Shown here: one piece after another, positions 7,704-16,501 of the stretch | How the letters are laid out: the number at the start of each line of letters is the position of its first letter | How positions within the stretch are numbered: the first letter of the stretch is position 1 | Position numbers and translations under genes: made by a program | Assembly: GCA_947039275.1 (NCBI GenBank) | Contig: CAMQYL010000008.1 | Coordinates: forward strand, 21,371 to 85,370 | Direction: 5' to 3' | Length of the DNA stretch: 64,000 bases | Origin: Amulumruptor sp947039275 | GTDB lineage: Bacteria > Bacteroidota > Bacteroidia > Bacteroidales > Muribaculaceae | Notes under the pieces: model-generated | Databases searched by the model: none | Seen by the model: only the letters and a program-made list of their open reading frames with translations | Told to the model about the DNA's origin: nothing

Positions 7704-8453
7704 TTGCCCTCATTCATCACCAATACAGTCACTGGCGGATTCACCTCCCACCCTCTGCTGGGAGAGGTGAAAGTCAGAGTACACCCTGCCACTCGCAAGG
7801 TAACTTACCGATGGACTGCGGGCATGGCACATGTGACCATACCTCAAGGGCTTACTCCTGACTACGTAAACACTCTGATTGACCGTATAGCCCCACGCCT
7901 GGCGCAGATGAAACCACAGGCTGCCATATATGACGGCAAAGTCATAGACACGCCTTTCCTGACTCTGCGCTACTCCGCGTCATCGGCTGTCGACCCATCA
8001 AAACTCATAGGACGCAGAGACCTCCCATCGGCTGATGGCAGACCCTCTGCCACCATATCTTTCAGCCATCAGACTGACACGTCCGATGCCGCATTTCAGG
8101 CTTCTGTATCACGCTATTCGTCTAAGGTTGCACAGAGCCTCGCAGGAAAAAGATTACTCGAATTTGCAGCATCAGTGGCTGACAGCGTGGACTTGCATCC
8201 CCGCAGCTGGGCGATAGGCACCGGATCACGCACTCTCGGCACTTGCTCTTCGCTCGGACGCATAACTCTGAGCCGATACCTGCTCTTCTTCCCTGCCTCG
8301 CTGGTGGAGTACGTCATCAAACACGAACTCGCACACCTCATCCACCACGACCATTCCCCGCGCTTCCATGCCGAGGTTGACCGCATGTGCGGCGGACGGG
8401 AAGCGCAGCTACAGAAACAACTACGCACATACCGTTGGCCCATATTACGATAG
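7704..8453 (+). CDS. YgjP-like (DUF45) M48-type metallopeptidase
   Basis: A 249-residue protein whose C-terminal region carries HELAHLIHHDHSPRFHAEVD from residue 207. This is the HExxH zinc motif plus a downstream H typical of the YgjP/DUF45 family. It would be a cytosolic metal-dependent peptidase; the substrate is unknown. The start shown is TTG, close behind nadK; no ATG fits better near the N-terminus, so the exact start is uncertain. The last third is the conserved part; the region around residues 80-130 seems less constrained. Confidence 0.85.
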   Translation: MPSFITNTVTGGFTSHPLLGEVKVRVHPATRKVTYRWTAGMAHVTIPQGLTPDYVNTLIDRIAPRLAQMKPQAAIYDGKVIDTPFLTLRYSASSAVDPSKLIGRRDLPSADGRPSATISFSHQTDTSDAAFQASVSRYSSKVAQSLAGKRLLEFAASVADSVDLHPRSWAIGTGSRTLGTCSSLGRITLSRYLLFFPASLVEYVIKHELAHLIHHDHSPRFHAEVDRMCGGREAQLQKQLRTYRWPILR

Positions 8454-8458
8454 CGCAT

Positions 8459-9625
8459 ATGATACGAAAGGTAACTGCTGTAATCACCCTGGCGGCTGTG
8501 CTTCTGACAGCCATGACGATGTCGGCACAAGAAATGCCTGACTCCATAGCCGTGACCGACACAGTGCCGCATATGACTCTCGCCGTAAGCCCCGACAGCC
8601 TGACACCTCCACCATCCCACAGCTCCACGCTCTGGATAAAACAGCTCATAGACAACGGATTCCATATCAACGACCCTGGTGTGGACTACCCCAAATTTCC
8701 CCGTTTCCTTGTAAAGGTCTACAACTGGGGCGATAAGGCATTCAACTCCTACGACCCCGATTATGTGGTCAGCACCGGGAAAAACTGGAAACTGCAAGCC
8801 AAGTCGTTCAACTGGCTCGAGGCTTTCACCATCCAGTTTCCCAAAGGTCGCATATGGCTCCATACGCATCCCTATGCCGATGCCGGACCCTACATAAGTT
8901 TCATGGCTGTCAGCCTCGGATATATGTTCAATCTCAATCAGCTGCTCGGCCACACCACTTCACGAAGCACCTGGATGTTTGACTTCACCTGCTCGCGCTT
9001 CACGGCGACCCTCAGCCTGCAGCAGTTCAAAGGTGGCATGACAATAACCGAATTCGGCAACTACAAGAACGGTCACGGCGTGCATATCCCATTTGACGAC
9101 GGTGACATGAGTTCGCTCCATCTTGATGCCTTCTATTTTTTCAACCACCGCAAATACTCCCACGCCGCCGCTTACTGCTACTCCAAATATCAGCTCCGCA
9201 GCGCTGGCTCATGGATGGCTGGTCTGACATTCGACAGTAACAAGACCACTCTCGACTTCTCTAAACTCGACATAGAGGTGCCAGTTGACGACTACGTGAT
9301 GATGCGCACATTCAATTTCAATTATAAAGACTACCAGCTCGGAGGAGGATACGCGCATAACTGGGCTATACGCCCTCACCGCTGGACGCTTAACCTGACC
9401 TCTCTCCTATGCATGGGATACCGGCGCACCCACGAAGATGTCAACAACGATAAAGACTCCATGCTCGCCAACTCCCTGATAGTCCGTGCCGGAGCCGTCT
9501 ACAACCACCGCGCACTCTTCGCCGCCGCCAACATCCGCTTCCGAGGCGGACTCTACTACACCTCCCAATTCATATTCTTCAACTACAACACCTCCCTCTC
9601 CATCAACATCGGCATGCGCTTCTGA
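8459..9625 (+). CDS. DUF4421-type outer-membrane protein
   Basis: A 388-residue secreted protein. A signal peptide (MIRKVTAVITLAAVLLTAMTMSAQ) is followed by a Pro/Ser-rich stretch and then a body with alternating aromatic and polar strands, ending in SLSINIGMRF with a terminal Phe as in outer-membrane beta-barrels. I recognise the DUF4421 pattern (YVVSTGKNWKLQAKSFNW, then TEFGNYKNGHG). Function is unknown; a barrel in the outer membrane is inferred. The longer frame from 8387 overlaps the peptidase gene and was rejected in favour of the ATG at 8459, five bases after that stop. Confidence 0.72.
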   Translation: MIRKVTAVITLAAVLLTAMTMSAQEMPDSIAVTDTVPHMTLAVSPDSLTPPPSHSSTLWIKQLIDNGFHINDPGVDYPKFPRFLVKVYNWGDKAFNSYDPDYVVSTGKNWKLQAKSFNWLEAFTIQFPKGRIWLHTHPYADAGPYISFMAVSLGYMFNLNQLLGHTTSRSTWMFDFTCSRFTATLSLQQFKGGMTITEFGNYKNGHGVHIPFDDGDMSSLHLDAFYFFNHRKYSHAAAYCYSKYQLRSAGSWMAGLTFDSNKTTLDFSKLDIEVPVDDYVMMRTFNFNYKDYQLGGGYAHNWAIRPHRWTLNLTSLLCMGYRRTHEDVNNDKDSMLANSLIVRAGAVYNHRALFAAANIRFRGGLYYTSQFIFFNYNTSLSINIGMRF

Positions 9626-9640
9626 CCAATAGATAAAACA

Positions 9641-9751
9641 GAAAGGCACGTCGGAGACGTGGCAGCCGTGCGAAACCCCATGCACGGAGCGAAGCGAACG
9701 TTCATGGGGTCGGGGTCATGAATCAATACAGTACAACCTCGGAGAGGTTGT
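9641..9751. repeat. GGA-loop hairpin cluster between convergent genes
   Basis: Two hairpins with the same GGA loop lie here: CACGTC-GGA-GACGTG at 9647-9661 and ACAACCTC-GGA-GAGGTTGT at 9733-9751. Between them CCCCATG / CATGGGG forms a third inverted pair around 9676-9710. The position between the DUF4421 stop and the TatD stop suggests termination or a mobile palindromic element. There is no clear T-run. Confidence 0.5.
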
Positions 9752-9757
9752 GACACA

Positions 9758-10357
9758 CTATCCCAGTGCAAACAGCCCCGACACATCCCGCAGCTCCACC
9801 CCGACCCGCCGCGCTATCTCTTCGATCGCTAACACTGACTCATCGCTTTCAATCAGCAATTTTTCCAAGGGTATCACCTCCACCGATGCCGGATTGAACT
9901 TCTCTCCCACCGATAGATAAAACCCCTCCCTGACCAACTGCCGCGCCAGTTCAGGTTTCCCGCGGAATCCGTGTATGATCCACGGCTCCGCCGGTTTCAT
10001 CTCCCGATGGATACGCACCAATCGGTCAGTCCCCCGCACATTGTGTATGACCATAGGCTTGCCATACTGTCGGCTGAGAGCGGCATGCTCCCTGAATATC
10101 TCCTCCTGACGCTCCATATCTCCTCCACGCAGCGCGTCAAATCCCGCTTCCCCTATAGCCACAATCCTCCTGTCAGCCGCCGACTCGCGCAGCCATCGCA
10201 TAGAATCTTCATCTGCCTTGTCAGCATCCCATGGATGTATGCCCACACTGTAGCAGCCCCCAGCCGGGATTTCCGCGCCGAGAGGCAGACTGACCACGGC
10301 AAAGTCCTTGCGCCGCAAGTCATGCGTATGCACATCATATATGGGATTAGTGGTCAT
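9758..10357 (-). CDS. TatD-family metal-dependent hydrolase
   Basis: A 199-residue TIM-barrel hydrolase of the TatD family (metal-dependent DNase-like). It starts MTTNPIYDVHTHDLR, where HTH is the first metal-binding pair. VGIHPWDAD, then IGEAGFDALRGGDMERQEEIF (the Glu ligand and the usual helix), IHNVRGTDRL, WIIHGFRGKPELA and LIESDES (metal-binding Asp) follow. It is shorter than the 255-265 residues of enterobacterial TatD but similar to short Bacteroidetes members. An upstream in-frame extension overlaps yidD and was rejected. Last gene of the hemD-rnpA-yidD-tatD run. Confidence 0.86.
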   Translation of the reverse strand: MTTNPIYDVHTHDLRRKDFAVVSLPLGAEIPAGGCYSVGIHPWDADKADEDSMRWLRESAADRRIVAIGEAGFDALRGGDMERQEEIFREHAALSRQYGKPMVIHNVRGTDRLVRIHREMKPAEPWIIHGFRGKPELARQLVREGFYLSVGEKFNPASVEVIPLEKLLIESDESVLAIEEIARRVGVELRDVSGLFALG

Positions 10358-10373
10358 AGGTAACGATTGTTGC

Positions 10374-10628
10374 TCACGGCACCGGGTCATATCCGTTGCC
10401 GCCCCACGGATGGCAGCGCAATATCCTCCTGACAGCCAGATACAGCCCTTTGACAGGTCCATGCTTGCGCAACGCCTCTATGGCATACTGGCTACATGTA
10501 GGAGTAAAACGGCACGACTGTGGCAGCATCGGCGAGATACTCAGCTGGTAGAAACGTATGGGCAATATCAGCAACGCCGACACACCCTTCCGCACCATCC
10601 TGACTCCCTTATTCGCCAGACTCTTCAT
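10374..10628 (-). CDS. yidD: membrane protein insertion efficiency factor YidD
   Basis: A short membrane-associated protein of 84 residues. The body FYQLSISPMLPQSCRFTPTCSQYAIEAL ends HPWGGNGYDPVP, which is diagnostic of the family and its conserved Cys pair. It helps YidC-mediated insertion. I use the Met at 10628 (MKSLANKG); an in-frame Met at 10658 is possible but lies deeper in rnpA. The frame overlaps the 3' end of rnpA, as is common for the rnpA-yidD pair. Confidence 0.93.
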   Translation of the reverse strand: MKSLANKGVRMVRKGVSALLILPIRFYQLSISPMLPQSCRFTPTCSQYAIEALRKHGPVKGLYLAVRRILRCHPWGGNGYDPVP

Positions 10629-11037
10629 CTGTGTGCACTGATGAGGAAGTGATGGCATCCATTATCTTGACCATGGCTCGCTCCACCTTATGATATGGGA
10701 GCAGCTTGGGAGCTACGTATATCATCACTATCTGTATGCGTCCCTCTGCTGGCAGACGGTCACGGTTGAGCCGCCACGCCTCCCGCACTAACCGGCGCAT
10801 GCGCACACGGTCAACGGCATGGCGCAGACGCTTCTTGGGTACAGAGATGAGAAACTGAGGCACCGGGGCACCATACTCCCCCTCAGGCACCTCGCGCCAC
10901 AACACGCGGAGCGGAAACGCCAATAACGAGCGAAGCCCGGCGACATCGGAGTCCCGGGCAAATATGCTGTCGATAGCCTGCTTGCTGCAGAGCTTCTCGC
11001 GCTTATACAGCTTCGCTTTCTGGCATGGGCTTGACAT
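10609..11037 (-). CDS. rnpA: ribonuclease P protein component
   Basis: A 142-residue basic protein that, with RNase P RNA, matures the 5' ends of tRNAs. The hallmark basic helix is VDRVRMRRLVREAWR near residues 72-86, preceded by LISVPKKRLRHA. Length is slightly above the usual 110-130 because of an acidic C-terminal tail ending HTDEESGE. The start at 11037 overlaps the hemD 3' end by 35 bases, and the end overlaps yidD, so the three genes are tightly packed. Confidence 0.93.
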   Translation of the reverse strand: MSSPCQKAKLYKREKLCSKQAIDSIFARDSDVAGLRSLLAFPLRVLWREVPEGEYGAPVPQFLISVPKKRLRHAVDRVRMRRLVREAWRLNRDRLPAEGRIQIVMIYVAPKLLPYHKVERAMVKIMDAITSSSVHTDEESGE

Positions 11038-11770
11038 TCTTCTTAAGAAATTGCTGCAACGCAGCTGTCATTGACGGAGTCTGAGGGGTCGGAGCCTCTA
11101 TGTCGAGACGCAGCCCGGCATCCTTGACCGCCTTGGCGGTGGTGACTCCGAAAGCGCCTATGCATATGTCGCCCTGCTCAAATTCAGGAAAATTCTTCTT
11201 GAGCGATTCGATGCCCTGCGGACTGAAGAAAAGCAGCATGTCATAATCAAACTTCTCGTCAGGACCGAAATCGTTGCTGACAGTGCGATACATGACTGCC
11301 TTGGTGTAGTTGACACCTGCCTTGTCAAGCAGCGCATCGTCAGGCTTGCTGACATCGCTGACCACATAGAGATACTTTTCCTTGTTGTGCTTCTGGAGCA
11401 GAGGCACCAGATCGGCAAACTTGCCTGACTCTGCAAAGAATATCTTGCGCTTGCGATATACTATGTACTTCTGGAGATAGAGTGCTATCGCCTCCGATGT
11501 GCAGAAATATTTAAGCGTGTCGGGAATGGCATAGCGTGTCTCCTCGGCGAGACGGAAAAAATGATCCACAGCACCGCGGGCTGTGAATATTATAGCCGTA
11601 TAGTCGGGAAACGATATTTTCTGCTGACGAAATTCCTTGGATGTAAGTCCCTCTACTTTGATAAACGGACGGAAAACCACATCTATGCCATATTCATTGG
11701 CTATGTCATAGTATGGAGACTTATCTGAAGCCGGACGAGGCTGAGATACAAGTATCTTATTGATTTTCAC
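11003..11770 (-). CDS. hemD: uroporphyrinogen-III synthase
   Basis: A 255-residue cytosolic protein of the HemD family, which closes hydroxymethylbilane to uroporphyrinogen III in heme synthesis. HemD is divergent, so recognition rests on the Bacteroidetes pattern: KILVSQPRP at the start, AIIFTARGAVDHFF near 60-73, the LYVVSDVSKPDDALLDKAGV segment, LLFFSPQGIESL near 180, and CIGAFGVTTAKAVKDAGL near the C-terminus. It follows a DUF4271 membrane-protein gene and overlaps rnpA. Confidence 0.87.
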   Translation of the reverse strand: MKINKILVSQPRPASDKSPYYDIANEYGIDVVFRPFIKVEGLTSKEFRQQKISFPDYTAIIFTARGAVDHFFRLAEETRYAIPDTLKYFCTSEAIALYLQKYIVYRKRKIFFAESGKFADLVPLLQKHNKEKYLYVVSDVSKPDDALLDKAGVNYTKAVMYRTVSNDFGPDEKFDYDMLLFFSPQGIESLKKNFPEFEQGDICIGAFGVTTAKAVKDAGLRLDIEAPTPQTPSMTAALQQFLKKNVKPMPESEAV

Positions 11771-11788
11771 ACTCTTAGCTTTATGAAT

Positions 11789-12574
11789 TTACACTTTCAT
11801 ACCACATAGCCTCATCACGAGGACTAAGGGCGCAATTTCAAGAGTGCAAAGGTACAAAATAAAATACAATAAGGAGTTAACCCCCGTGTAAAAAATTCTA
11901 AATCCCTTGACGATAAATACCAATCTTGCAAGTACATACAGCCCGGCTCCTGCTATCCCCATGACCACCGCCCACGAGGGATAAAACAGCCCTGCCAGCG
12001 CCGGAACAAACAGCAGAAGCGACAGCAGCGACTGCGACGCGTTGAAGCCCGAAACCCACTGCCGCTTGCCTATCTTGTCGGCAAATGTGAACCCCACAAC
12101 ATTGTAGCCCGTCAGCTGCACGATGTAAAACAGCACTGCCACTCCGACCATCACCGGCATCAGCATCGACGCGACCCATCCGGGCAACGATGCAGCTCCG
12201 CCCGAGGCAAGAAGCCAGTTGGCTATCAGCGTGCCTTCGCATACACATGTCAGCAGCACGAACGATATCGTCACCCCCGTTTCTCCGGCAGTATGGTCGT
12301 CAAACACGTTAGCCCTGCGCCTGACGCTCCACAGCTCCTTGTTCATCCTCCCCATGACGCTACGTGCATTGCGGGCATTCATGCTCACAAGCAGTATCAC
12401 GAAGATGAATATCGACAGTATCCCGCTGTCATATCCGGGCAAGGATTGACGCTCCATAGGTCTGATGCCGTGCAGATAGCCCGCTATACCGGTAGTATAG
12501 CAGGCTTGTTCGGCAGCAGTCATCGGTGCCTCGTTGTCATTGACCACCCGCACCGGCAGCGCTTTCTCCATCAT
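11789..12574 (-). CDS. DUF4271 multi-pass membrane protein
   Basis: A 261-residue inner-membrane protein. Hydrophobic segments include ILSIFIFVILLVSM (about 52-65), TISFVLLTCVCEGTLIANWLL, MLMPVMVGVAVLFYIVQLTGYNVVG, SLLSLLLFVPALAGLFYP, AVVMGIAGAGLYVLARLVFIV and a last one near the C-terminus (SLLYFILYLCTLEIAPLVLVM). That gives about six spans and matches the DUF4271 family found in Bacteroidetes, often beside hemD. No function is known; the link to heme is positional only. The stop lies 18 bases before the hemD start. Confidence 0.83.
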   Translation of the reverse strand: MMEKALPVRVVNDNEAPMTAAEQACYTTGIAGYLHGIRPMERQSLPGYDSGILSIFIFVILLVSMNARNARSVMGRMNKELWSVRRRANVFDDHTAGETGVTISFVLLTCVCEGTLIANWLLASGGAASLPGWVASMLMPVMVGVAVLFYIVQLTGYNVVGFTFADKIGKRQWVSGFNASQSLLSLLLFVPALAGLFYPSWAVVMGIAGAGLYVLARLVFIVKGFRIFYTGVNSLLYFILYLCTLEIAPLVLVMRLCGMKV

Positions 12575-12613
12575 AGAGATTCACACAAATATTAATTATA
12601 ATACACAATCGTT

Positions 12614-12692
12614 GTAGGGACATGCCGTGGCATGTCCGCATCCCATATGGATGAACTCGATGATGGGCAGACATGCCACGGCATGTCCCTAC
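12614..12692. repeat. inverted pair of REP-like palindromes (BIME-like)
   Basis: A forward copy at 12614-12637 and a reverse copy at 12669-12692 (first stem base changed: AGACATGCC instead of GGACATGCC) face each other across 31 bases. They fill most of the gap between the DUF4271 gene and the dehydrogenase stop. Confidence 0.85.
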
Positions 12693-12720
12693 AACATACA
12701 ATAAACCTTTTATATGTTTA

Positions 12721-13917
12721 TTACACTTCCAGATCGGCGTTGAGCTCCTCCTCCCAGGGCAGACCGTTAAGCGGCAGCTGCTCCATGAAGGGATCGGGGT
12801 CAAACTCCTCGACGTTCCATACGCCCGGCTTCTTCCACTTGCCGGTCAGGTACATCATCGCGCCTATCATGGCAGGCACACCGGTCGTGTAGCTGACCGC
12901 CTGCATGCCGGTCTCCTTATATGCCGCCTCATGGCTGCAGTTATTGAATATATAATAGGTGAGAGGATTGCCGTCCTTGCCGGTGCCACTGATACGGCAG
13001 CCTATCGATGTCTCGCCATGGTAGTTCTCGCCGAGATCCTGCGGGTTGGGCAACACAGCCTTGAGAAATTGCAGAGGCACAATCTTCGTACCGTTATATT
13101 CCACCTCGTCTATGCGAGCCATGCCTATGTTCTGGATCACGCGCAGGTGTGTCAGATACTCCTGACCGAATGTCATCCAGAAGCGGGCACGCTTGATTGT
13201 GGGGAAGTTTTTGACAAGGCTTTCCAGTTCCTCATGGTAGAGGAGGTAGCTGTCGCGCTTGCCTATGCGCGGATATGTCAGCTGCTTGTGTATCTCGAGC
13301 GGTTTTGTCACCACCCAGTCACCCTCTTGCCAGTAGCGGCCGTTCTGGGTGATCTCGCGTATGTTGATTTCGGGGTTGAAGTTGGTGGCGAAAGCCTTGC
13401 CGTGGTCACCGGCATTGCAGTCCACTATGTCAAGGGTTTCCATCTCCTTGAAGTAGTGCTTGGCGGCATAGGCGGTAAACACTCCCGACACTCCCGGGTC
13501 AAATCCGCAACCGAGTATCGCCGTGATGCCGACTTTCTCAAATTTCTCCTTGTATGCCCACTGCCATGAGTACTCGAAGTGAGCCTCATCCTTAGGCTCA
13601 TAGTTGGCAGTGTCGAGATAGCTGACACCGCACTCCAGACAGGCATCCATGATGGAGAGATCCTGATAAGGGAGAGCCACGTTGATGACCAAGTCGGGAT
13701 TGTGGCGGCGTATCAGCGCAGCCACGTCAGCGGCGTTGTCGGCATCCACGCTGTCAGTGGTGATATAGTCCTTGCCTAAGGTCTTGGCAAGCGCGTCACA
13801 CTTCGACTTGGTGCGCGAAGCTATGACTATCTCGCTGAACACCTCAGGATGCTGGGCACACTTGTGCGCCACTACCGTGCCGACACCTCCGGCACCTATA
13901 ATGATAACTTTACCCAT
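12721..13917 (-). CDS. carboxynorspermidine dehydrogenase-like (saccharopine dehydrogenase family)
   Basis: A 398-residue NAD(P)-dependent enzyme. It begins MGKVIIIGAGGVGTVVAHKCA with the Rossmann GAGGVG at residues 8-13, followed by IASRTKSKCDAL and DLVINVALPYQDLSIMDACL, then LGCGFDPGVSGVFTAYA (about 135-151). The pattern matches the saccharopine dehydrogenase superfamily, closest to carboxynorspermidine synthase of gut Bacteroidetes, which makes the precursor of norspermidine/spermidine. The partner decarboxylase is not in the window. About 260 bases of non-coding DNA with 23-bp iterons lie upstream. Confidence 0.82.
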   Translation of the reverse strand: MGKVIIIGAGGVGTVVAHKCAQHPEVFSEIVIASRTKSKCDALAKTLGKDYITTDSVDADNAADVAALIRRHNPDLVINVALPYQDLSIMDACLECGVSYLDTANYEPKDEAHFEYSWQWAYKEKFEKVGITAILGCGFDPGVSGVFTAYAAKHYFKEMETLDIVDCNAGDHGKAFATNFNPEINIREITQNGRYWQEGDWVVTKPLEIHKQLTYPRIGKRDSYLLYHEELESLVKNFPTIKRARFWMTFGQEYLTHLRVIQNIGMARIDEVEYNGTKIVPLQFLKAVLPNPQDLGENYHGETSIGCRISGTGKDGNPLTYYIFNNCSHEAAYKETGMQAVSYTTGVPAMIGAMMYLTGKWKKPGVWNVEEFDPDPFMEQLPLNGLPWEEELNADLEV

Positions 13918-14064
13918 ATCTCTATTACTTTTATCAGATTTTCCTGGTTAAATATATAATATATGTGTCCCATATGCCATAAAAACGACCGTGACACCAA
14001 TTACGTTGCTAATTTACACCTTTTTAACCGTTTATCCAAAACCACCCGACTCCCAACCCTCGAA

Positions 14065-14130
14065 ACCGCCAAATTTGGTAATGAAAAACCGCCAAATTCG
14101 GTAATGAAAAACCGCCAAATTTGGTAATGA
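14065..14130. repeat. three 23-bp iterons containing a CCAAATTTGG palindrome
   Basis: Units starting ACCGCCAAATT(T/C)GGTAAT begin at 14065, 14088 and 14111, exactly 23 bases apart. The first and third contain the perfect 10-base palindrome CCAAATTTGG; the second has C in place of one T. They lie about 150-210 bases upstream of the dehydrogenase start. Operator iterons are one reading. Confidence 0.7.
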
Positions 14131-14177
14131 CCTTTTTAATAGACACCTAAAATGCTGACTTTTAATAAGTTATCAGA

Positions 14178-15173
14178 TTATCCCCAGGGGCGGGGGAATC
14201 TGTGCCGTGCAAGCCTCCATAGCAGCGTGTTGCCCACCTTCTTCGCCATCTTGCCTGGAGCGGTGTAGCTCATCAGCAGCAGCCAGCCCTCCTTCTTCAA
14301 TCCGCAGTCCCTAAGCCACTGACCGAACTTCCGGGCAATATCATCGTAGTTTCCTGCAGAGCGGCAGCTCATGAATATATCCAGACATCTGTATGCAGCC
14401 TCAAGTCTATATGACTGCTGAGGCATTCCTCTATCTATCACCTCTTTCAGTACCATCTTCCACCACATGGCACTCATTCTATCATCGATAGTATTTGAGA
14501 TACTTGAAGCCACATCTGACCTATATATATAGGTGACATCTCTCACTACCGAAAAATCCCTCACCACTCTGCACAGGTCATACACCCACAGCCAGTCCTC
14601 TCCGTAACCGATGCCTGACCGAAACTCTATGCCACTATCACGCAGGAGCTCCAGGCGTACCAGCTTGTTCCACGGAGCTGAAGGTATGAGAAAACTCATA
14701 AACAGTCTCCCCAATTCTCCCTCGTCGCTGACATATCCCGTGTCGCCGAGATGACTGAGCGAATGAAGCCGTGCTACTCCTATGTAACCATCTTCATCAG
14801 TAAGCCTTGCTGCCCCCTGCACCATATCCACCCCGGGATGCTTCATCGCCTCGGCTGCAAGACGGCTCACAGCTCCCGGAGCCAGCATGTCATCACTGTC
14901 TACATACATGACATACTCTCCGCGTGCCATCTCTGTCCCGGCATTGCGTGCCGCGCTGACTCCGCCGTTATGCGGCAAGGTTACCACTTTCCACTCTACA
15001 TGCCCTGAGTATCCGGCGATATACCGCCGGCATATCTCCATGCTCCTGTCAGTGCCACAGTCATCCACCACGATGCATTCCATGCCGTCATAGTCCTGGC
15101 TTCCGATGCTTTCAAGGCACTCCAGAAGCCACGATTCCACGTTGTAAACAGGCAATATTACCGATATTTTCAC
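14178..15173 (-). CDS. family 2 glycosyltransferase
   Basis: 331 residues. It starts MKISVILPVYNVESWLLECLESI, with IVVDDCGTDRSMEIC (nucleotide-binding) near 35-48 and the acidic YVDSDDMLAPGAV (metal-binding DxD-type) near residues 91-103. This is a standard GT-A fold transferring a sugar from a nucleotide donor, probably to a cell-surface polysaccharide. The acceptor and sugar cannot be read. It diverges from a second GT2 gene at 15239 with 65 bases between the starts. A CAAATATA box at 15207-15214 (TATATTTG on the minus strand) fits its -7 element. Confidence 0.87.
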   Translation of the reverse strand: MKISVILPVYNVESWLLECLESIGSQDYDGMECIVVDDCGTDRSMEICRRYIAGYSGHVEWKVVTLPHNGGVSAARNAGTEMARGEYVMYVDSDDMLAPGAVSRLAAEAMKHPGVDMVQGAARLTDEDGYIGVARLHSLSHLGDTGYVSDEGELGRLFMSFLIPSAPWNKLVRLELLRDSGIEFRSGIGYGEDWLWVYDLCRVVRDFSVVRDVTYIYRSDVASSISNTIDDRMSAMWWKMVLKEVIDRGMPQQSYRLEAAYRCLDIFMSCRSAGNYDDIARKFGQWLRDCGLKKEGWLLLMSYTAPGKMAKKVGNTLLWRLARHRFPRPWG

Positions 15174-15238
15174 TTTGTAGATGTTTTGTAGAGCATGTGT
15201 TTACTACAAATATACGCATAAGCAGCCATCTTTGCAAT

Positions 15239-16336
15239 ATGCCTGAAAAAACATCAACTCCCCCGCTCATATCGCTGCTGATCGTGGCATATGGAGCCGA
15301 ACCCTATCTTGACGAGACCCTCAGCTCGGTCGTTGCACAAACATACCCTCACTGGGAGGCACTTGTGGTCGATGGCGACAGCCCTGACCACGTAGCTGAC
15401 ATAGCCCTGCGCTGGCAGCAAACCGACAGCCGCATCCGTTTTTTCCATACACCCGACGAGGGCGTCAACGGTGGCAGAAATTTTGCCGCCCGACAGTCAC
15501 GCGGACAGTTTCTCATGGCTCTTGACGGCGATGACCGCTTAGACCCGGGATATTTGGAAACCTGCCTCCGCGCTTTCGATGACCCGGTAGTAAAAGCATC
15601 CCTATGTCAGTGGCAGTTTTTCGGAGCGGATTTCCCACCCTCTCCACTTAAATATACCTGTTACGAAGACCTGCTGATGATGAACGCCATCCATGTCACC
15701 ACCATGGTGCGCCGCGAAGACTATTTCCGCATAGGCGGATTTGACGAAAACTCTCTGCTCCTCCTTGACGACTGGGATTTCTGGATACGTCTGCTTGACG
15801 GACAGCCTGACGGTGCTTTGGTGATGAATCCCGCCCCGCTTTTCCACTACCGCCGTCGCCCCGGAAGCCGCCTGACCAAGATGGACGACCCTCAGATCCG
15901 TGCCGACTTCCAGCGATATATGTATCAGAAGCACGGTTATCGATACCGCCGCCATTTCGGCGATGCCGTCACCCCCCCAATGATAGCATACATCCCTGCC
16001 GACAGCATACGCCTGCTTGTCCATCCCATAAACTCCGATTCAGCTCCAACCTGCATATCCACACTAATATACGCCTGCATGGGATGCGCACTGCGGGATT
16101 TCCCTGCCGAAAGCTGCATGGCATACCTCAAAGCCGCCTCCGCCAAAATCTCCCCTCATCTCCCATCCACTCTGCCGCACCTCTCACCCCTCTACCGCCG
16201 TCTCGCCAAGCTCCTGACCAAAGACCCCACCAGCTTCATCCGCAAAGTCCGCCGCCGAGAAGCCATCCGTGCCCCGTTTCGCGCTCTCTATTACCGCCTC
16301 CGCAATCATTGCTTCCTAAAATCATTCACATTGTAG
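15239..16336 (+). CDS. family 2 glycosyltransferase
   Basis: 365 residues from the ATG at 15239 (MPEKTSTPPLISLLIVAYGAEPYLDETL). A GT-A domain is visible with VVDGDSPDH near 49 and MALDGDDRLDPGYL near 98-111, then a conserved LLDDWDFWIRLLDG near 173-186 that carries the usual acidic catalytic region. The C-terminal 100 residues are helical and basic. The frame extends upstream to 15197 but the extra residues lie in the promoter. Divergent from the neighbouring GT2 gene; a shared glycan role is inferred. Confidence 0.86.
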   Translation: MPEKTSTPPLISLLIVAYGAEPYLDETLSSVVAQTYPHWEALVVDGDSPDHVADIALRWQQTDSRIRFFHTPDEGVNGGRNFAARQSRGQFLMALDGDDRLDPGYLETCLRAFDDPVVKASLCQWQFFGADFPPSPLKYTCYEDLLMMNAIHVTTMVRREDYFRIGGFDENSLLLLDDWDFWIRLLDGQPDGALVMNPAPLFHYRRRPGSRLTKMDDPQIRADFQRYMYQKHGYRYRRHFGDAVTPPMIAYIPADSIRLLVHPINSDSAPTCISTLIYACMGCALRDFPAESCMAYLKAASAKISPHLPSTLPHLSPLYRRLAKLLTKDPTSFIRKVRRREAIRAPFRALYYRLRNHCFLKSFTL

Positions 16337-16430
16337 GGACATTGTAGGGACATGCCGTGGCATGTCCGCATCACAGGCGATACCATCATTCACAGTTGCA
16401 TCTTTCGGACATGCCACGGCATGTCCCTAC
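16331..16430. repeat. inverted REP-like pair with a duplicated head
   Basis: A complete forward copy at 16344-16367 and a reverse copy at 16407-16430. An extra TTGTAGGGACA lies directly before the forward copy (16331-16341), a partial tandem duplication of the element's head. The pair occupies the gap between a glycosyltransferase and the AraC gene. Confidence 0.85.
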
Positions 16431-16501
16431 AACATTGGTATTCACCATACCCTCTGCAACCATTTTTCATCCCTTTTTAGCATATTCTTCCCAAAAATAG
16501 C

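Noticed and set aside
14065..14130. Possible CRISPR array
   Set aside because: Only three units, 23 bp period with no spacers, and no cas genes nearby.
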